A DNA stretch of 64,000 nucleotides. Origin: Polietes domitor (lineage: Eukaryota; Arthropoda; Insecta; Diptera; Muscidae). Made by a program: the position numbers and the translations under genes. The stretch's first letter is position 1. Every line of letters begins with the position of its first letter. Positions 32,596 through 43,083 of the stretch are shown in pieces. The stretch is from contig OX377619.1 of the NCBI GenBank assembly GCA_947397865.1, forward strand, positions 109,963,744-110,027,743. Direction: 5' to 3'. A model generated the notes under the pieces. That model did no database searches, was not told the origin of the DNA, and saw only the letters and a program-made list of their open reading frames with translations.

Positions 32596-33161
32596 TTCTT
32601 TTAAAATGTAAACAACATGTTTATTTTTCTTTTTTAAATAATGATCTCGAAAAGTGTGAATATTTACCACATGAATTTATTTGTTCCTTTTTATTTTTTA
32701 AGCACTATGTAATATTTTAATACTTACGTGAATGAATTGTTTTTATTCTTGAGGTTTATGTTTTTTTTTTGTAAAACCAATATATGAATTGTTTTTTAGT
32801 TTATAAATTTTATTTTTTGTAAATCAGATGTGCACGTAAATAGTGCATTTAATAGTGCATATGTACCTACAATAATAAATACCTGCGTATACACATATAT
32901 TTACATTTTTTTCTGTTACTTGCATTTTTTTTGATTAAGGTAAAAAAATTATTTTGAAAAACTTAAAGTGCACATATGCGATTTCTTTTAATTCATTAGT
33001 AGTTCCAATTATGCGTGATTTCTGTAATTGAACAAACTGTTCAATTAAACGGGATTCTTGTAATTGAACGAATTGTTCAATTAAGCGGGTATCGGCTAAT
33101 TATCGGTTAATTGAACAAAAAGTTGTGCAAATTTTGATGTACAATTAACCGACAAATACTG
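32596..33161. other. Tigger 3' untranslated and subterminal region
   Basis: AT-rich; TGTTCAATTAA/TTAATTGAAC words repeat at 33025-33120 and probably are transposase binding sites. Confidence 0.6.
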
Positions 33162-33163
33162 TA

Positions 33164-34076
33164 TGTGCTTTTGGTCATTTGTAGTAACTCCTCATCTATC
33201 ACAACTCTTGTTAAAGATGACCAGATATTCACTAACTCGGTTGCCAAAGCTAACCTATTGGCTGAAATGTTTGCAAGGAATTCATTCTTGTCGGAAAACA
33301 ACAAACCACTCCCCGTGATTGAAAATGTATCTAGTTCCATGCCTCAGATATTTTTTCAAACACGTAGAGTTGACCGTCGTCGTTCTAAATCGAGGTACTT
33401 CCCTGAGATACTAAAAACTGGATATGGAGAAAGTTAGATTACGGTCATTGCTCTAAATATATCCAAGGAGTTTGACAAAGTCTGACACGGGGCACACATA
33501 TCAAAGCTTATCGCTTTGGTGTTGGTAGGGACTTCTATCGATTAATATCAAACTTCCTCAGAGATCACACTCATCCGACGAGCACAGTTTAACCGCAGGA
33601 GTACCATAGGACTCTCTCATTCTTTTCTTAGTTTCATCTACGACCTCTTGGATCATACATTGAATCCAATATTTTCATTCGCGGATGATAGTAACCTCTG
33701 TCATTCATACTCACTCGATCATAGACCAAGTGTTCAAGAAATTGAGGATAGCAGGCGATTGATGGATGAGTTACTCAGCCAGGATTTACTGGCCATTTCC
33801 GCATGGAGTCGAGTGAATATGCTCCTTATTGTTTCATAAACGATTTACTGACCCAACGGTGTCGTCGATTTCTATGAACTGTCTGGATATTGAGCAATCG
33901 GACGCTCTTGATATTCTGGACATGAAGATGCATTGCAATGTTCGTTGGACAAAACATGTATTAGATGTGTCAAAGGAAGTATTCAAGAGTCTATGCTTTT
34001 TAAAGCGATGTAAAAAATTCTTCACTCTTTCAGACCTAAGATGGAATATAACTCCCATATATAGTCGGGTGCTCAG
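33164..34076 (+). pseudogene. Older LINE ORF2 fragment
   Basis: Collinear with 29430-30760 of the younger LINE: TTLVKDDQIFTNS, then a deletion of about 410 bases, then NISKEFDKV, FSFADDSNLCHSYS (about 33676) and RFTDPTVSSI, ending at a KMEYN-like stretch. Many stops. A 52 base foreign piece (33393-33445) fills the deletion. Confidence 0.85.
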
Positions 34077-34934
34077 TTCAATCTCCCCCGCAGCAAGTTC
34101 CAGCGCAGAATTAACACCACATATCGCTGTTACAATTCCGGAGAGTGCATCCTATCTGCAAATTAATTGCAATGGTCTCTTAGGTAGGATTAATGAGATA
34201 GTTATCTCATTATGAGTCGAAATACCATCATGGTCGGTGCGGTTCATTAAACGAAGTTCGACGACACATGCAGATTGCATAGTTGTAATACATACAATGT
34301 GCTACGTAAGGACCGCACAAGAGGTTAAGTTTTTTCCTAAAACACCATTCTGTGCAATACAGACCGATCACGCCTGAGTTTGACTTTAGTGAATGTATGG
34401 GACTGCAGAGATAAAGTTGTATAACGTATTAATTTCCCCTGTCGCCAGCTGTGCCGGGCAATATCGCTCTGATATCAGCATGCCTTTACAAGGTGATAAT
34501 CAGGTTGTTCTAAGAGGAAAGCGGGTTCCGAGATTTCACCAGAAGAAGAATACCCGGGTCATCGTTAACGCAGCCGGCGAGCGTCGGCTGGTCGAATACC
34601 CAACGTAAGACCAAACTTCCCAGCTGAAATAGTGGAACTCGCAGACGAGCGGGACGTCATTCGGAGGGCTAATCCTGGAGATACCAAAATCAGGGAAGCA
34701 GTGCAACTTAAGTTCAGAAGTTGAATGAACCCGGAGTCGAATACCTGATTATAAATCAGATTTGCGAAAGGCTGAATAGTTATCTCAACGATCTTACAAA
34801 CTTTTTCACTGCGAGGATGTGAAAATATCCGCCTCCAAATCATCAGCCACACTGTTCACCACATGGTCTACAGAGGCCAGAAAGATATTGAATGTGAGTG
34901 TCGATGACACGACAATCCCGACCGTGAATTAGTG
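34077..34934 (+). pseudogene. Jockey ORF2 fragments (left part)
   Basis: Frames give, in order, endonuclease start, ORF1/ORF2-linker-like sequence and the post-polymerase SASKSSATLFTTWSTEA segment near 34826, the last in a different frame. The polymerase domain is missing. Confidence 0.65.
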
Positions 34935-35368
34935 TGGTCTGCGAATGTGTCATTCTCTTGGCAACTCTGATCTGTTACAACGTGTGAAAGTTTTGTGCTA
35001 CGTTCTAATTTGAATACATATTTGTTATATTGCAGCCACAGCTATTTTAGTGCATCAAATTCATTACTAATACACAGATAAGTATTTTTGTGATTTAGTT
35101 TTACTTGTGATACTGTATATGTGTGTTTATTTTTCGATAAAAAATCGTGTCTTTGACTAAGAAATATTTCTTGGCCAAACAACAACAATTGTTTTGAGAT
35201 TTCTGTGCACTTTTTTGTTTTTGCTTATAACGTTCTGTCCATTTCGTTTATTGTTTTTCTGACTGAACAGTGTTGCCATCTATCGTTATTTAAATTTATT
35301 ATAGTGATTTTTTTACGCGATTTTACTTTTTTATTTTAACACAGTAAAGGGTGGTATTTTAGAAAATC

Positions 35369-36183
35369 ATGTCGTGCTCGTATGAATGCTGGTTGTGTAC
35401 CAGTCAATGACATGCTAAATGTGCCGGTGTAGGTGCAAGGGTCGTGGACGCATTGTATGGGGAGAACAATGGTTTACGTTGGTGTTGCACCAAGTGTAGA
35501 AAAATTGGTGTCGATTTTTATAACTTTTCAGGACTTCTATGTCCGAGGTTGCTGAAATGGGAAAGGACCTCTGGGCGATTTATTCAAGATTTAACAAGTG
35601 TGCATCCAATCTGGATAAATACCCACAATTGGATGAGTTTGCTAAGTCTCCGGAAGTTTCAGGCCAAAAACGTAAGAGAACGGCGAGGACGGCGTCTGCT
35701 AAGCACTCGGCTGTGAAATCTGGTACACTTAACACCATTAGATCGGATGGTGTTATTTCGGTGGCCTCGGCTATTCCTGAGGCTACGGCCACTGTAGTCG
35801 TCGTTGTCCCCTCAATCTGGCCATCTAGGGCTTTTGTCAAAGAGTTTGTGGATAGGGTTGACAATCTGGCGCGTCTCCCAGCAATGTCATGTGTTGGGTA
35901 TCAGAATGTTAGAGGTTTGAATACGAAGTTGAGTTGTCTGTTTGTTGATAGCTTTGACTTTGTCTTCTCGGCTCTCGGCTTTACTGAGACCTGGCTGAAA
36001 GTTTCGATTTTGTACTCTGAGAATTTATGTGGGAGATATGTTGTATTTAGGAAGGATAGCGTAGGAAAATTGGTGGCGGTGTTCTTATCGCTGTTGATAA
36101 TGAGTTCTCATCCGAAAGCTTTATTCTACAAGGGTTTGATGACATTCAATTTATTTACCCACAGTATCTTGGCTTACCTTGCC
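35369..36183 (+). pseudogene. LINE C ORF1 (zinc finger) fused to ORF2 endonuclease start
   Basis: ORF1 starts MSCSYECWLC, with a stop where Trp is expected, then HAKCAGVG and WCCTKCRK: a PHD-like zinc finger common in insect LINE ORF1. After a frame change, sequence from 35539 runs through low-complexity TASAKHSAV into LPAMSCVGYQNVRGLNTKL, where the endonuclease (VRGLNTKL, GFTETWL) begins in the same frame. ORF1 and ORF2 are thus joined without a stop, probably by deletion. Confidence 0.7.
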
Positions 36184-37987
36184 TGATGCGGAGGCTTTAA
36201 CACCGTTGACGTCAACTTTTAATTCGGATGATTGGCCTTCGCATATAGTTAGACTCTTTACTGATTTAAATTTGTTTCAGATCAATTATGTGGTAAATGT
36301 AAATGCAATTGTAAATAGGCAACTTGACCTAGTATTTGTCAATGATTCCCATTTCTTCGAGATCAGTAGGTTTCCTCCCATATCTATCCCGGAGGACGAC
36401 TATCATCCTACCTTGAGTATATTAATGTTGTATTCTAGCGATTCGTCTCCCTCTACTTCACAAGATAATCGTACCATTTGTTGTTTCAAGAGAACCAACT
36501 TTGTTATGCTAAATTCTCTTATCCAGAATGTTGATTGGTATTCTGTCTTTAGCTGTTGTCACTATACTGATCTTGACATTGTTGTAGATAGATTTTATCA
36601 AATTTTAAATGACTTCATGTCACGATCAGTACCGAAAATTCGTGTTGGGCACTCTAGAAGGCTACCTTGGTTTTCACGTGAGTTGTCTAGTATGAAGAAT
36701 TCGAGAAGTAGACTCTTTAAAAAATGTAAGAGGACTGGTTTAAATTCTGACTATATCAAATACTCCGTTGCTAGGTCGAGATATAGCATTGAGTGTCAGA
36801 GACTTTTTAGGATCTACTTGGAGAAACTAAAGAATGATTTGATGAAGAACCCCAGATCTTTTTATGACTTCGTGAATCTTAAGCGTAGATCCGCATCTAA
36901 GCCAACTAGGATTAGAATGAATGGTTTAGAATTTTGTGAAGATCAGGCGATTGCTGATTGTTTTGCGAAGTTTTTTGTGATGACTTATTCTGAACGATCT
37001 TATCGCTTTTCTACTGTTACAAATTTAATTCAGTTTACTTCTCACGTTATTGATGAATTTTTTCAGAGTATTCAGACTGATGTCATCTATACGGATTTTA
37101 GTAAATCATTTGATAAAGTGAACCATGAACTTTTGGTATATAAATTAGATCGCATTGGTTTTAGATCTGACTTCTTGAAGTGGATATCTTCGTATCTTGC
37201 GAATCGCTCACAGATTGTTAAATTTGGAAATTCTTATTCTAAACGAATTCTGATTCCATCGTGAGTCCCTCAGGGTAGTCACCTAGGGCCTGTTTTATTC
37301 TTATTATTCATAAATGACCTTCCAGAGTCTATTATTAACTCTAAACTTCTGATGTATGCAGAAGATGTAAAAACATTTTTTCCTTATGATTGGCCAGAAT
37401 TTTCTCATCCATTGCAGACTGACTTGGATAGTTTTGGACGCTGGTGTGACACAAATTGCATGGAACTCAATCTAAGGAAATGCAAACATATGTGTTTCTT
37501 TAGATCGAACCCGAGATTTGTTAAGTATTTACATCGCTTGTCAGGCCTATTCTGGAATATGGTTCCTCAGCATGGTATCTATATTGATAGAATTGAGTCA
37601 GTTCAGAAAAAATTTTTGATTTTTTCATTAAGACACTTACATTGGAATAGTGATTTTGTTCTTCCCCCTTATACTAGTAGATTGAAGTTGATCGACTTGC
37701 TATCCTTAAAAAGCATACGTGTTATGTTAAACACCGTGATGGTTTATGAGGTTATAAATGGTGATTTCTCTTCTGACTATATTATTTGTAGGATTAAGTT
37801 TAACGTGCCATTTAGACCTTCTAGATACTATCAATTCCTTCATATTGATTTTCAGCGTACGAATTATGCTTCCACAGAGCCCATTTGTGGAATGTGTATT
37901 AATTTCAATGCATTGTGTCACATCATAGATTACGGATTAGGAATCGATATAATAAAGTCCGGGATTTTCTCCTGCTTGGATGTTTAG
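36179..37987 (+). pseudogene. LINE C ORF2, endonuclease end and reverse transcriptase
   Basis: 36179-37264: endonuclease end (LDLVFVNDSHFF, DDYHPTLS), linker with LPWFSRELSSMKNSRSRLFKK, then a jump from FAKFFV to NLIQFTSHVIDEFF (RT domains 1-2 lost) and IYTDFSKSFDKVNH. A stop (TGA 37262) precedes VPQGSHLGPVLF. The polymerase motif reads YAEDVK (about 37353), so the first Asp of the catalytic pair is Glu. 37352-37987 continues to the C-terminus with another deletion after SNPRF. Inactive. Confidence 0.8.
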
Positions 37988-38204
37988 TTCTGTTATGATA
38001 CGTTTACTTTAATATTTTTTGTTACTAACTTTAAGAATAACCATTATTTGCATGTGATACTAATATTTTTGTTATACCGGCTGTTGATATTTGATCTGTA
38101 GCCGGTGTCCACCCTCTACTGCTTGGCCGCCATGGTTCGGACTGTGGTGTGTACGTTGTCTCAGTCTTAAGGGGCGGGAGTGAGAGGCGTTGGGACCGTT
38201 CGAC

Positions 38205-38404
38205 AAAAAAAAACGTGAGCAAAACGCAGTGGAAAAACATCCAGACTTATCAAAATGCCTCCCTGAGAACAGCAACAGGCTGCCTCATCATGTCTTCAGT
38301 AGATCATCGACATGAAGAGTCGAAGGTCATTTCCGTACGTAGGCACAACTTTATGTTGTCTACGCAGTACCTACTTGGGTATTATCGCAGTTGTCATCTA
38401 ATCT
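38205..38404 (+). pseudogene. Jockey ORF2 C-terminal fragment (right part)
   Basis: KTQWKNIQTYQNASLRTATGC, then MSSVDHRHEESKVISVRRHN and LSTQYLLGYYRSCH, as in the C-terminus of jockey-type proteins. Confidence 0.75.
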
Positions 38405-39173
38405 CGCCCCTTATGCAGCTTTTAACGCTTTGTTGGGCACACAATCCAATCCTGGAGCCTTGCAGTTTCGATTTTCTTGCTAAATTCCAAGATTTCGCTT
38501 TCTGTCGCATCTACCAATCTTTCGACTGGGTAACTGGAGTTCCATCTTTGTGGAAATAGAGTGGCTACGATCTTCTGTATTAGAACTGGACGTGTGATTT
38601 GGGCCGATTTTCTTCCCTTTAGACGTGCCGTAACTATGCGGTATGCACTGCCTCATAGATTTTTATCGAAAGTCCAGACGTTTAAAGCACTTTGTAACCG
38701 TCGCTGTCTCCCTCAATCGACATACAGGCTATCTTAATCTTACCTATGTTAAGTGCTTTTTGTGCAACATTGATTAATTTTTGCTGCTTGTCTTCCTCCA
38801 TACGTTTTCCGAATCGACTTTATTACAGATTCGTTGATATGTGGAATTTGAAGTGCATTAGGAAAGGCACTGCATATCTCCGTCTTTGTGCTGATATCAT
38901 CCATATCTCTACTCTATCAACATTTCGTATTCATATCTTTACATCCACTTGTCCTCCTAAAGATGAATCTGCCGTTGAATCTGTATGTCTGTGTTTCCGT
39001 CTGTCTGGCTGTTAAAAGCACGCTCGCTGCCGAACGAAATGAGCTAGGGGTTCAGATTTTCACTAAATGTGTCTTATGGTTGCAGATCGGTTGGGATTAA
39101 AAGTGGGAGAAATCGGCACAGAGGAAAAAATTTTTCAAACGAGGACTGAAAATACCCCCTAATATATAGACTG
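38405..39173. other. Unassigned repeat-like sequence
   Basis: A frame at about 38595-38735 (RRAVTMRYALPHRFLSKVQTFKALC) looks like a LINE C-terminus but I cannot assign it. 38980-39165 has simple TCTGTCTG-type sequence and an A-rich stretch next to the Helitron end. Confidence 0.4.
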
Positions 39174-40322
39174 CTAGCTGAACCCCCGCCCGCTTTGTAT
39201 ATGTACCAATTATAATCCAGGTACTTCCCTGAGATACTAAAAAAATGGATATGGAGAAAATTAGTTTACGGTGATTAATGGAAGAAATGTCAAAAATGAA
39301 ATTGATTTTATTAAGTGTGATTCTCCTCCTTTCCATTACATAAACAAAAAACTTCATTCGTAAGAAGAAATAACATTACATTCAAAACACACAGAAAATC
39401 AATCAAATTGTTCATTAATCAAACAACTTTTTTCGTCGGCTGTTGACGAATGAATATTTCTCTTTTTGTAGCCTTTCTTTAGTATTGTGCTAAGAAAATC
39501 CAAAGAAAACGTATAATTTAACAAAATTCAAATCAAATCTGTCCCATCTTTCAAATCCCGCTCATTTTTATATTGTCTAAGCAGGTTACAACTAAATTAA
39601 CTGACACAACAATATAGGAAACTCGGTGTCGAATATACTCAAAAACAGGTTTTAATTTCGTATGGGAAGGGTCACGGCCACTTTCCGCCCATCTCGGTGT
39701 CGAAATACTCTAAAACCGGTTTTAATTTCATATGGGACGGGTCACGCCCACTTTCCGCTCATCTTTGCACAACTATTTACACTGGATCAACTCACACAAA
39801 ATTTCAGCACCCTAAGTGTCTTAGAACTGACCATATTCGATAATATGTTTCAACTTCGTATGTGAGGTACCATGGCCACTTTCCCAATACCGTCCATTTT
39901 TGGCACAACTACGCAGATTTATGCTAGATGCACTCACACAAAAGTTAAATATTGTAGCTGTCATAGAACTGAATATATTCGATAATGGGTTTTAACTTCG
40001 TATGGGAGATGCCACGCCCACTTTTCCAATACCGCCCATTTTTGGCACAACTATGCAGACTAACAATTAGTGAACTTTCACAAAAAATCAAGGTTCTAGC
40101 TGCAACAGTACACCGAATATGCTAATTTATATAAAAAAAAAACAAATAAAACCCCAATTTGTGTGGGAGGTGCCACGCCCACTGAAAATATCAAATAATT
40201 ATATAGTCTATTTTCACCACCGGTTCAGCATGAGCATACTGTAAAAATTTCAAGAAGATCGGGCCAGTTTAGGCTGCTATAAATAACAAACAAACACACA
40301 CAGATTCATTTTTATTTATAGA
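39174..40322 (-). mobile_element. Helitron (non-autonomous), copy 2
   Basis: On the minus strand starts TCTATAAATAAAAATGAATC (40322) and ends GCGGGCGGGGGTTCAGCTAG (39174). The interior has about three to four copies of the ~120 bp unit with GTGGCACCTCCCA(C/T)AC, fewer than at 55349-57556. The host base after CTAG is C rather than T. Confidence 0.82.
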
Positions 40323-40818
40323 TTTAATTTTCTGCTTTATATGCACTTGAAATTTTTTGCGTACATTTCTCTTGTAGCCTGAAAGCACCCAAAAATAAAT
40401 AACTTGTTTAGCGGGTCAAATGGGACGAAAAGGGATAATAATGGTACCAATGATACGATAACAGCTAGAAACATGAAATTTTGAATGTACATCCCTCTAA
40501 TTGCATAGACTTGTAAAATAGATGGATTTTTCTAAATTCGTACTTTAACCACTGATGTTGAAATCGCGAAACATATAGGAATTTGTCTAAATTTGTACTT
40601 TTAAGGAAAACATGACGCGAAAGGGGATAAAAATATTACCAACTCATTGGTTGCCGTTAGAATAGTGAAATATGATACTCTGACTGAGTAGATGCGATAA
40701 ATAAAGAAATCTGTAAATATTCGGGATGAAATTGGTACCAAACAAACGGTACCAAATTGGGGAAATGGGGCTTCGTTTAGTCGCATTTTTGGAGTTTGCT
40801 GCCTCATGTTACTTACTT
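40323..40818. other. No recognised gene
   Basis: Contains two GACG(A/C)GAAA(A/G)GG(G)ATAA-type repeats (40425 and 40611). No ORF. Confidence 0.4.
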
Positions 40819-41060
40819 ACACTCAAAAGACAGTAAAACTGCCGAAAATTCTTCTGTAAAAGAGAAAGCAAACTTGCTGCTCTAATGCAGGAATATGTTT
40901 GCTGTTTTTAGCAGACTTTTTCCTGCTGTTACAGCAAACATTGTACCTGTTTCAGTATATATAAGCGCAATCGAACAGGCCTAGCGTAGGGCGTTCTCGA
41001 CGTGTGCGACGCGTGACGTCGCTAGCTATGTTATACTTTGCATTTTTCCTGCAAAAATAG
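40819..41060 (+). repeat. R terminal module and short R fragment
   Basis: ACACTCAAAAGACAG, then CAGCAG-rich sequence, then the GGGCGTTCTCGACGTGTGCG block of the R interior, with the intervening ~600 bases missing. CAATCGAACAGGCC from the 101 bp MITE family sits at the joint (40970). Confidence 0.7.
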
Positions 41061-41673
41061 AAATTGAAGAATTTTGTTCTTTTTCAGGCGGATAGTCTAC
41101 ACTGAAGACTCTTTTTTCCTCCCAGCTAGCATTTGGAAGATCGCATTTTGAAAAATCAGCTTGCTGAGTCTTCTTAGTGAACTTTAGGTGATCAAAAACT
41201 AATTAATCACTTACTCGACCAAAAAAGGACTGGAAATGAAATGAATGAAGATGATTAGCGCTAATGGATAAAAAGAGTTCGATTTAAAATTCAATAACAA
41301 ATTGTATAGCAATCGCCAATTAATCATCCAGAGGTTTAAAATATGACTTTTATTTCCGTTGTCTGGAAGATTGAAAAATGCTTAAATTAAAAACAGATCT
41401 TGAAGGTGTTTGAAAAGTGATTATAATTATGTATTTGTTGATCATACTTTGCGCAGATGATTAAACACTGCTTGTTATGTTTTGCATTTTCTTAAGTATA
41501 ATTTCTAAATAACTATAATTTGTCATAAAAATTTCTTATAACCTGTTACATTTTCCAGAAATAGTTTATTGAAAACCGAAGGACCCGCATAATTTCTTAG
41601 ATGTGCAGTTCGCAAAGTTTACTCGGATGAATTAGCCACATTATACAGCTGGCAAGGAACCAACGCTAAGCCT

Positions 41674-42570
41674 ACACTCAAAAGAATTTGACTTATAGTC
41701 AAAGTCTGCTGTTACAACAGACTTTGTCTGCTTAAAAAGAGAAAGCAGACTTGCTGCTGAAATAGCAGGTGGATGTTTGCTGTTTTTAGCAGATTTTTTC
41801 CTGCTGTTACAGCAGTCAATTGTAGCTGTTTCAGCAGCAGAATTCTGGTATTGAATAGAATCAAATTATTTCCAAAAACAGCGAATAAAACAATTTTTTG
41901 CAAATTACGCAGCCTATCTCCTTTTTATTGTCGCCTGTATGTATTACTTTTTGTATCTGCACTAACTTCGTATACGTCTCCGCTGATTAACAACACATGG
42001 TTGTACTGATTGCTTTTAAAAATGTGGATGCTGCGTTGACGGATTATCCTTAAGCGGGTATTATACAGACATGTATGCCCGTCTTTATAACCTTATTCAT
42101 TCCTACCCACTAATATTTTTTGACCGGACTCCACAATTAGTTCCAGCAATTTGGTAAATATTTTAGTTTCAGCTGTGAAACTGTCTGCAATAAATGGAAG
42201 CATTTGATTAGATACATGAAATTTGTTCAATTAAATGTCCCTTTTGCTTTATTATTTTTTTCTGTTCTTTTTTTTTGCGTTCTGGGGGTTTCGCTGTTTA
42301 ATAACGTTGGGCGTTCTCGGCGTGTGCGTTGTTAACGTATATAGCTATGTTATATCATTTTAAAGGTGTTCGGCATTTTTGATTTATGGTTACAAATTAA
42401 ATTATTGTTTATAGGGGGTTTATACATTTGTGCAAAAACGTATTGCGCAAAATGTGAGATAAAGTGCTCTGGTGTAGAACAACAAATGCAAAATTATGTG
42501 AAACGCGACATTTTGCGCGAATATTCTGTGTCTTTAAAAAAACCTTTAGAACACCTTTCATAAATTGTAC
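41674..42570 (+). mobile_element. R-family copy
   Basis: Terminal module ACACTCAAAAGAATTTGAC (41674-41860) followed by the interior: GTATGTATTACTTTTTGTATC, GGACTCCACAATTA, CTGCAATAAATGGA, GGGCGTTCTCGGCGTGTGCG, TTTTAAAGGTGTTCG and the AAAACGTATTGCGCAAAATG block. No ORF. The far terminal module is not seen, so it may be truncated. Confidence 0.75.
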
Positions 42571-43081
42571 GTGCTCAATTACCATTGCAACGAAAACGTC
42601 ACCCAGAAACAGACCCTAAGACTAATAAATGATCAGTGAACGATTCGAAAAAGACTTTAAATACTACTAGATAAAGGGTCGAAAATGACTCCAAACTAAT
42701 ATAGACTCATAAATGATTTATCAAGAAGAGTCGCGGGTTTTTCTCCCGACAGAAGCATATTTTATGTTCAGAAAATGCTCGCATATTCCGCCTATTTAAT
42801 CGCGCAGTAGTGTCGAAGGTGTTTAAAATTTCAAAAAATGCTGGCTGGGCTTATTTGAATAAAAATTAATTGTACAAATATTGTATTGATTTGAATCATC
42901 ATTTGTTAATAGCATGAACACACTTTATAATATAAATACAATTTAAATTTCATAGAAAGTAGACTTTCGATCAATGAAGGACGGGCATTGGAAAAAATAA
43001 TTTATGCCCAATACTCAAATAATGGTTTCTTTTAAAAAATGTATAACTTTAGAATCAATGGAACATTTCTAACAAAATATG
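42571..43081. other. No recognised gene
   Basis: AT-rich, no ORF of interest. Confidence 0.4.
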
Positions 43082-43083
43082 TA

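Larger units (their letters stand above)
27269..33161 (+). mobile_element. Tigger/pogo-like DNA transposon, split by a LINE
   Basis: Ends CAGTATTTTTCGGTTAATTG and inverse of CAGTATTTGTCGGTTAATTG, flanked by TA (27267-27268 and 33162-33163) inside the older LINE. Subterminal regions repeat GGTTAATTG/CAATTAACC many times. Transposase coding is in two parts around a LINE insertion at about 27793-31247. Without the LINE the element is about 2.4 kb, normal for Tigger. Confidence 0.92.
26905..34076 (+). mobile_element. Older LINE copy, split by Tigger-like element
   Basis: 26905-27268 and 33164-34076 are two parts of a degraded plus-strand LINE of the same family as 27793-31247. The left part ends in CTTCTCCCAGGG(T)AAGTA and the right part resumes with GCTTTTGGTCATTTG, which are adjacent in the younger copy (29402-29440). 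Frames are broken throughout; large internal deletions are present. Confidence 0.88.
34935..38204 (+). mobile_element. LINE C (jockey/CR1 superfamily) inserted in jockey LINE
   Basis: 5' region 34935-35368, ORF1-ORF2 remnant 35369-37987, 3' untranslated region and A-run at 38205. The flanking jockey sequence continues on both sides, fixing the insertion. Coding sequence has at least three internal deletions. Confidence 0.75.
34077..38404 (+). mobile_element. Jockey-type LINE, internally deleted and split by another LINE
   Basis: Left part 34077-34934 and right part 38205-38404 flank the LINE at 34935-38204. Left part has ESASYLQINCNGLLGRI (endonuclease start), pieces of the endonuclease end, a linker (VNAAGERRLVEYPT) and KSSATLFTTW... 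TIPTV from the later RT region. Right part resumes TQWKNIQTYQNASLRTATGC. Large internal deletions; inactive. Confidence 0.75.

Noticed and set aside
38149..38559. A single 136-codon gene
   Set aside because: It is a fusion of LINE C 3' sequence and its A-run (read as Lys) with the jockey C-terminal fragment.
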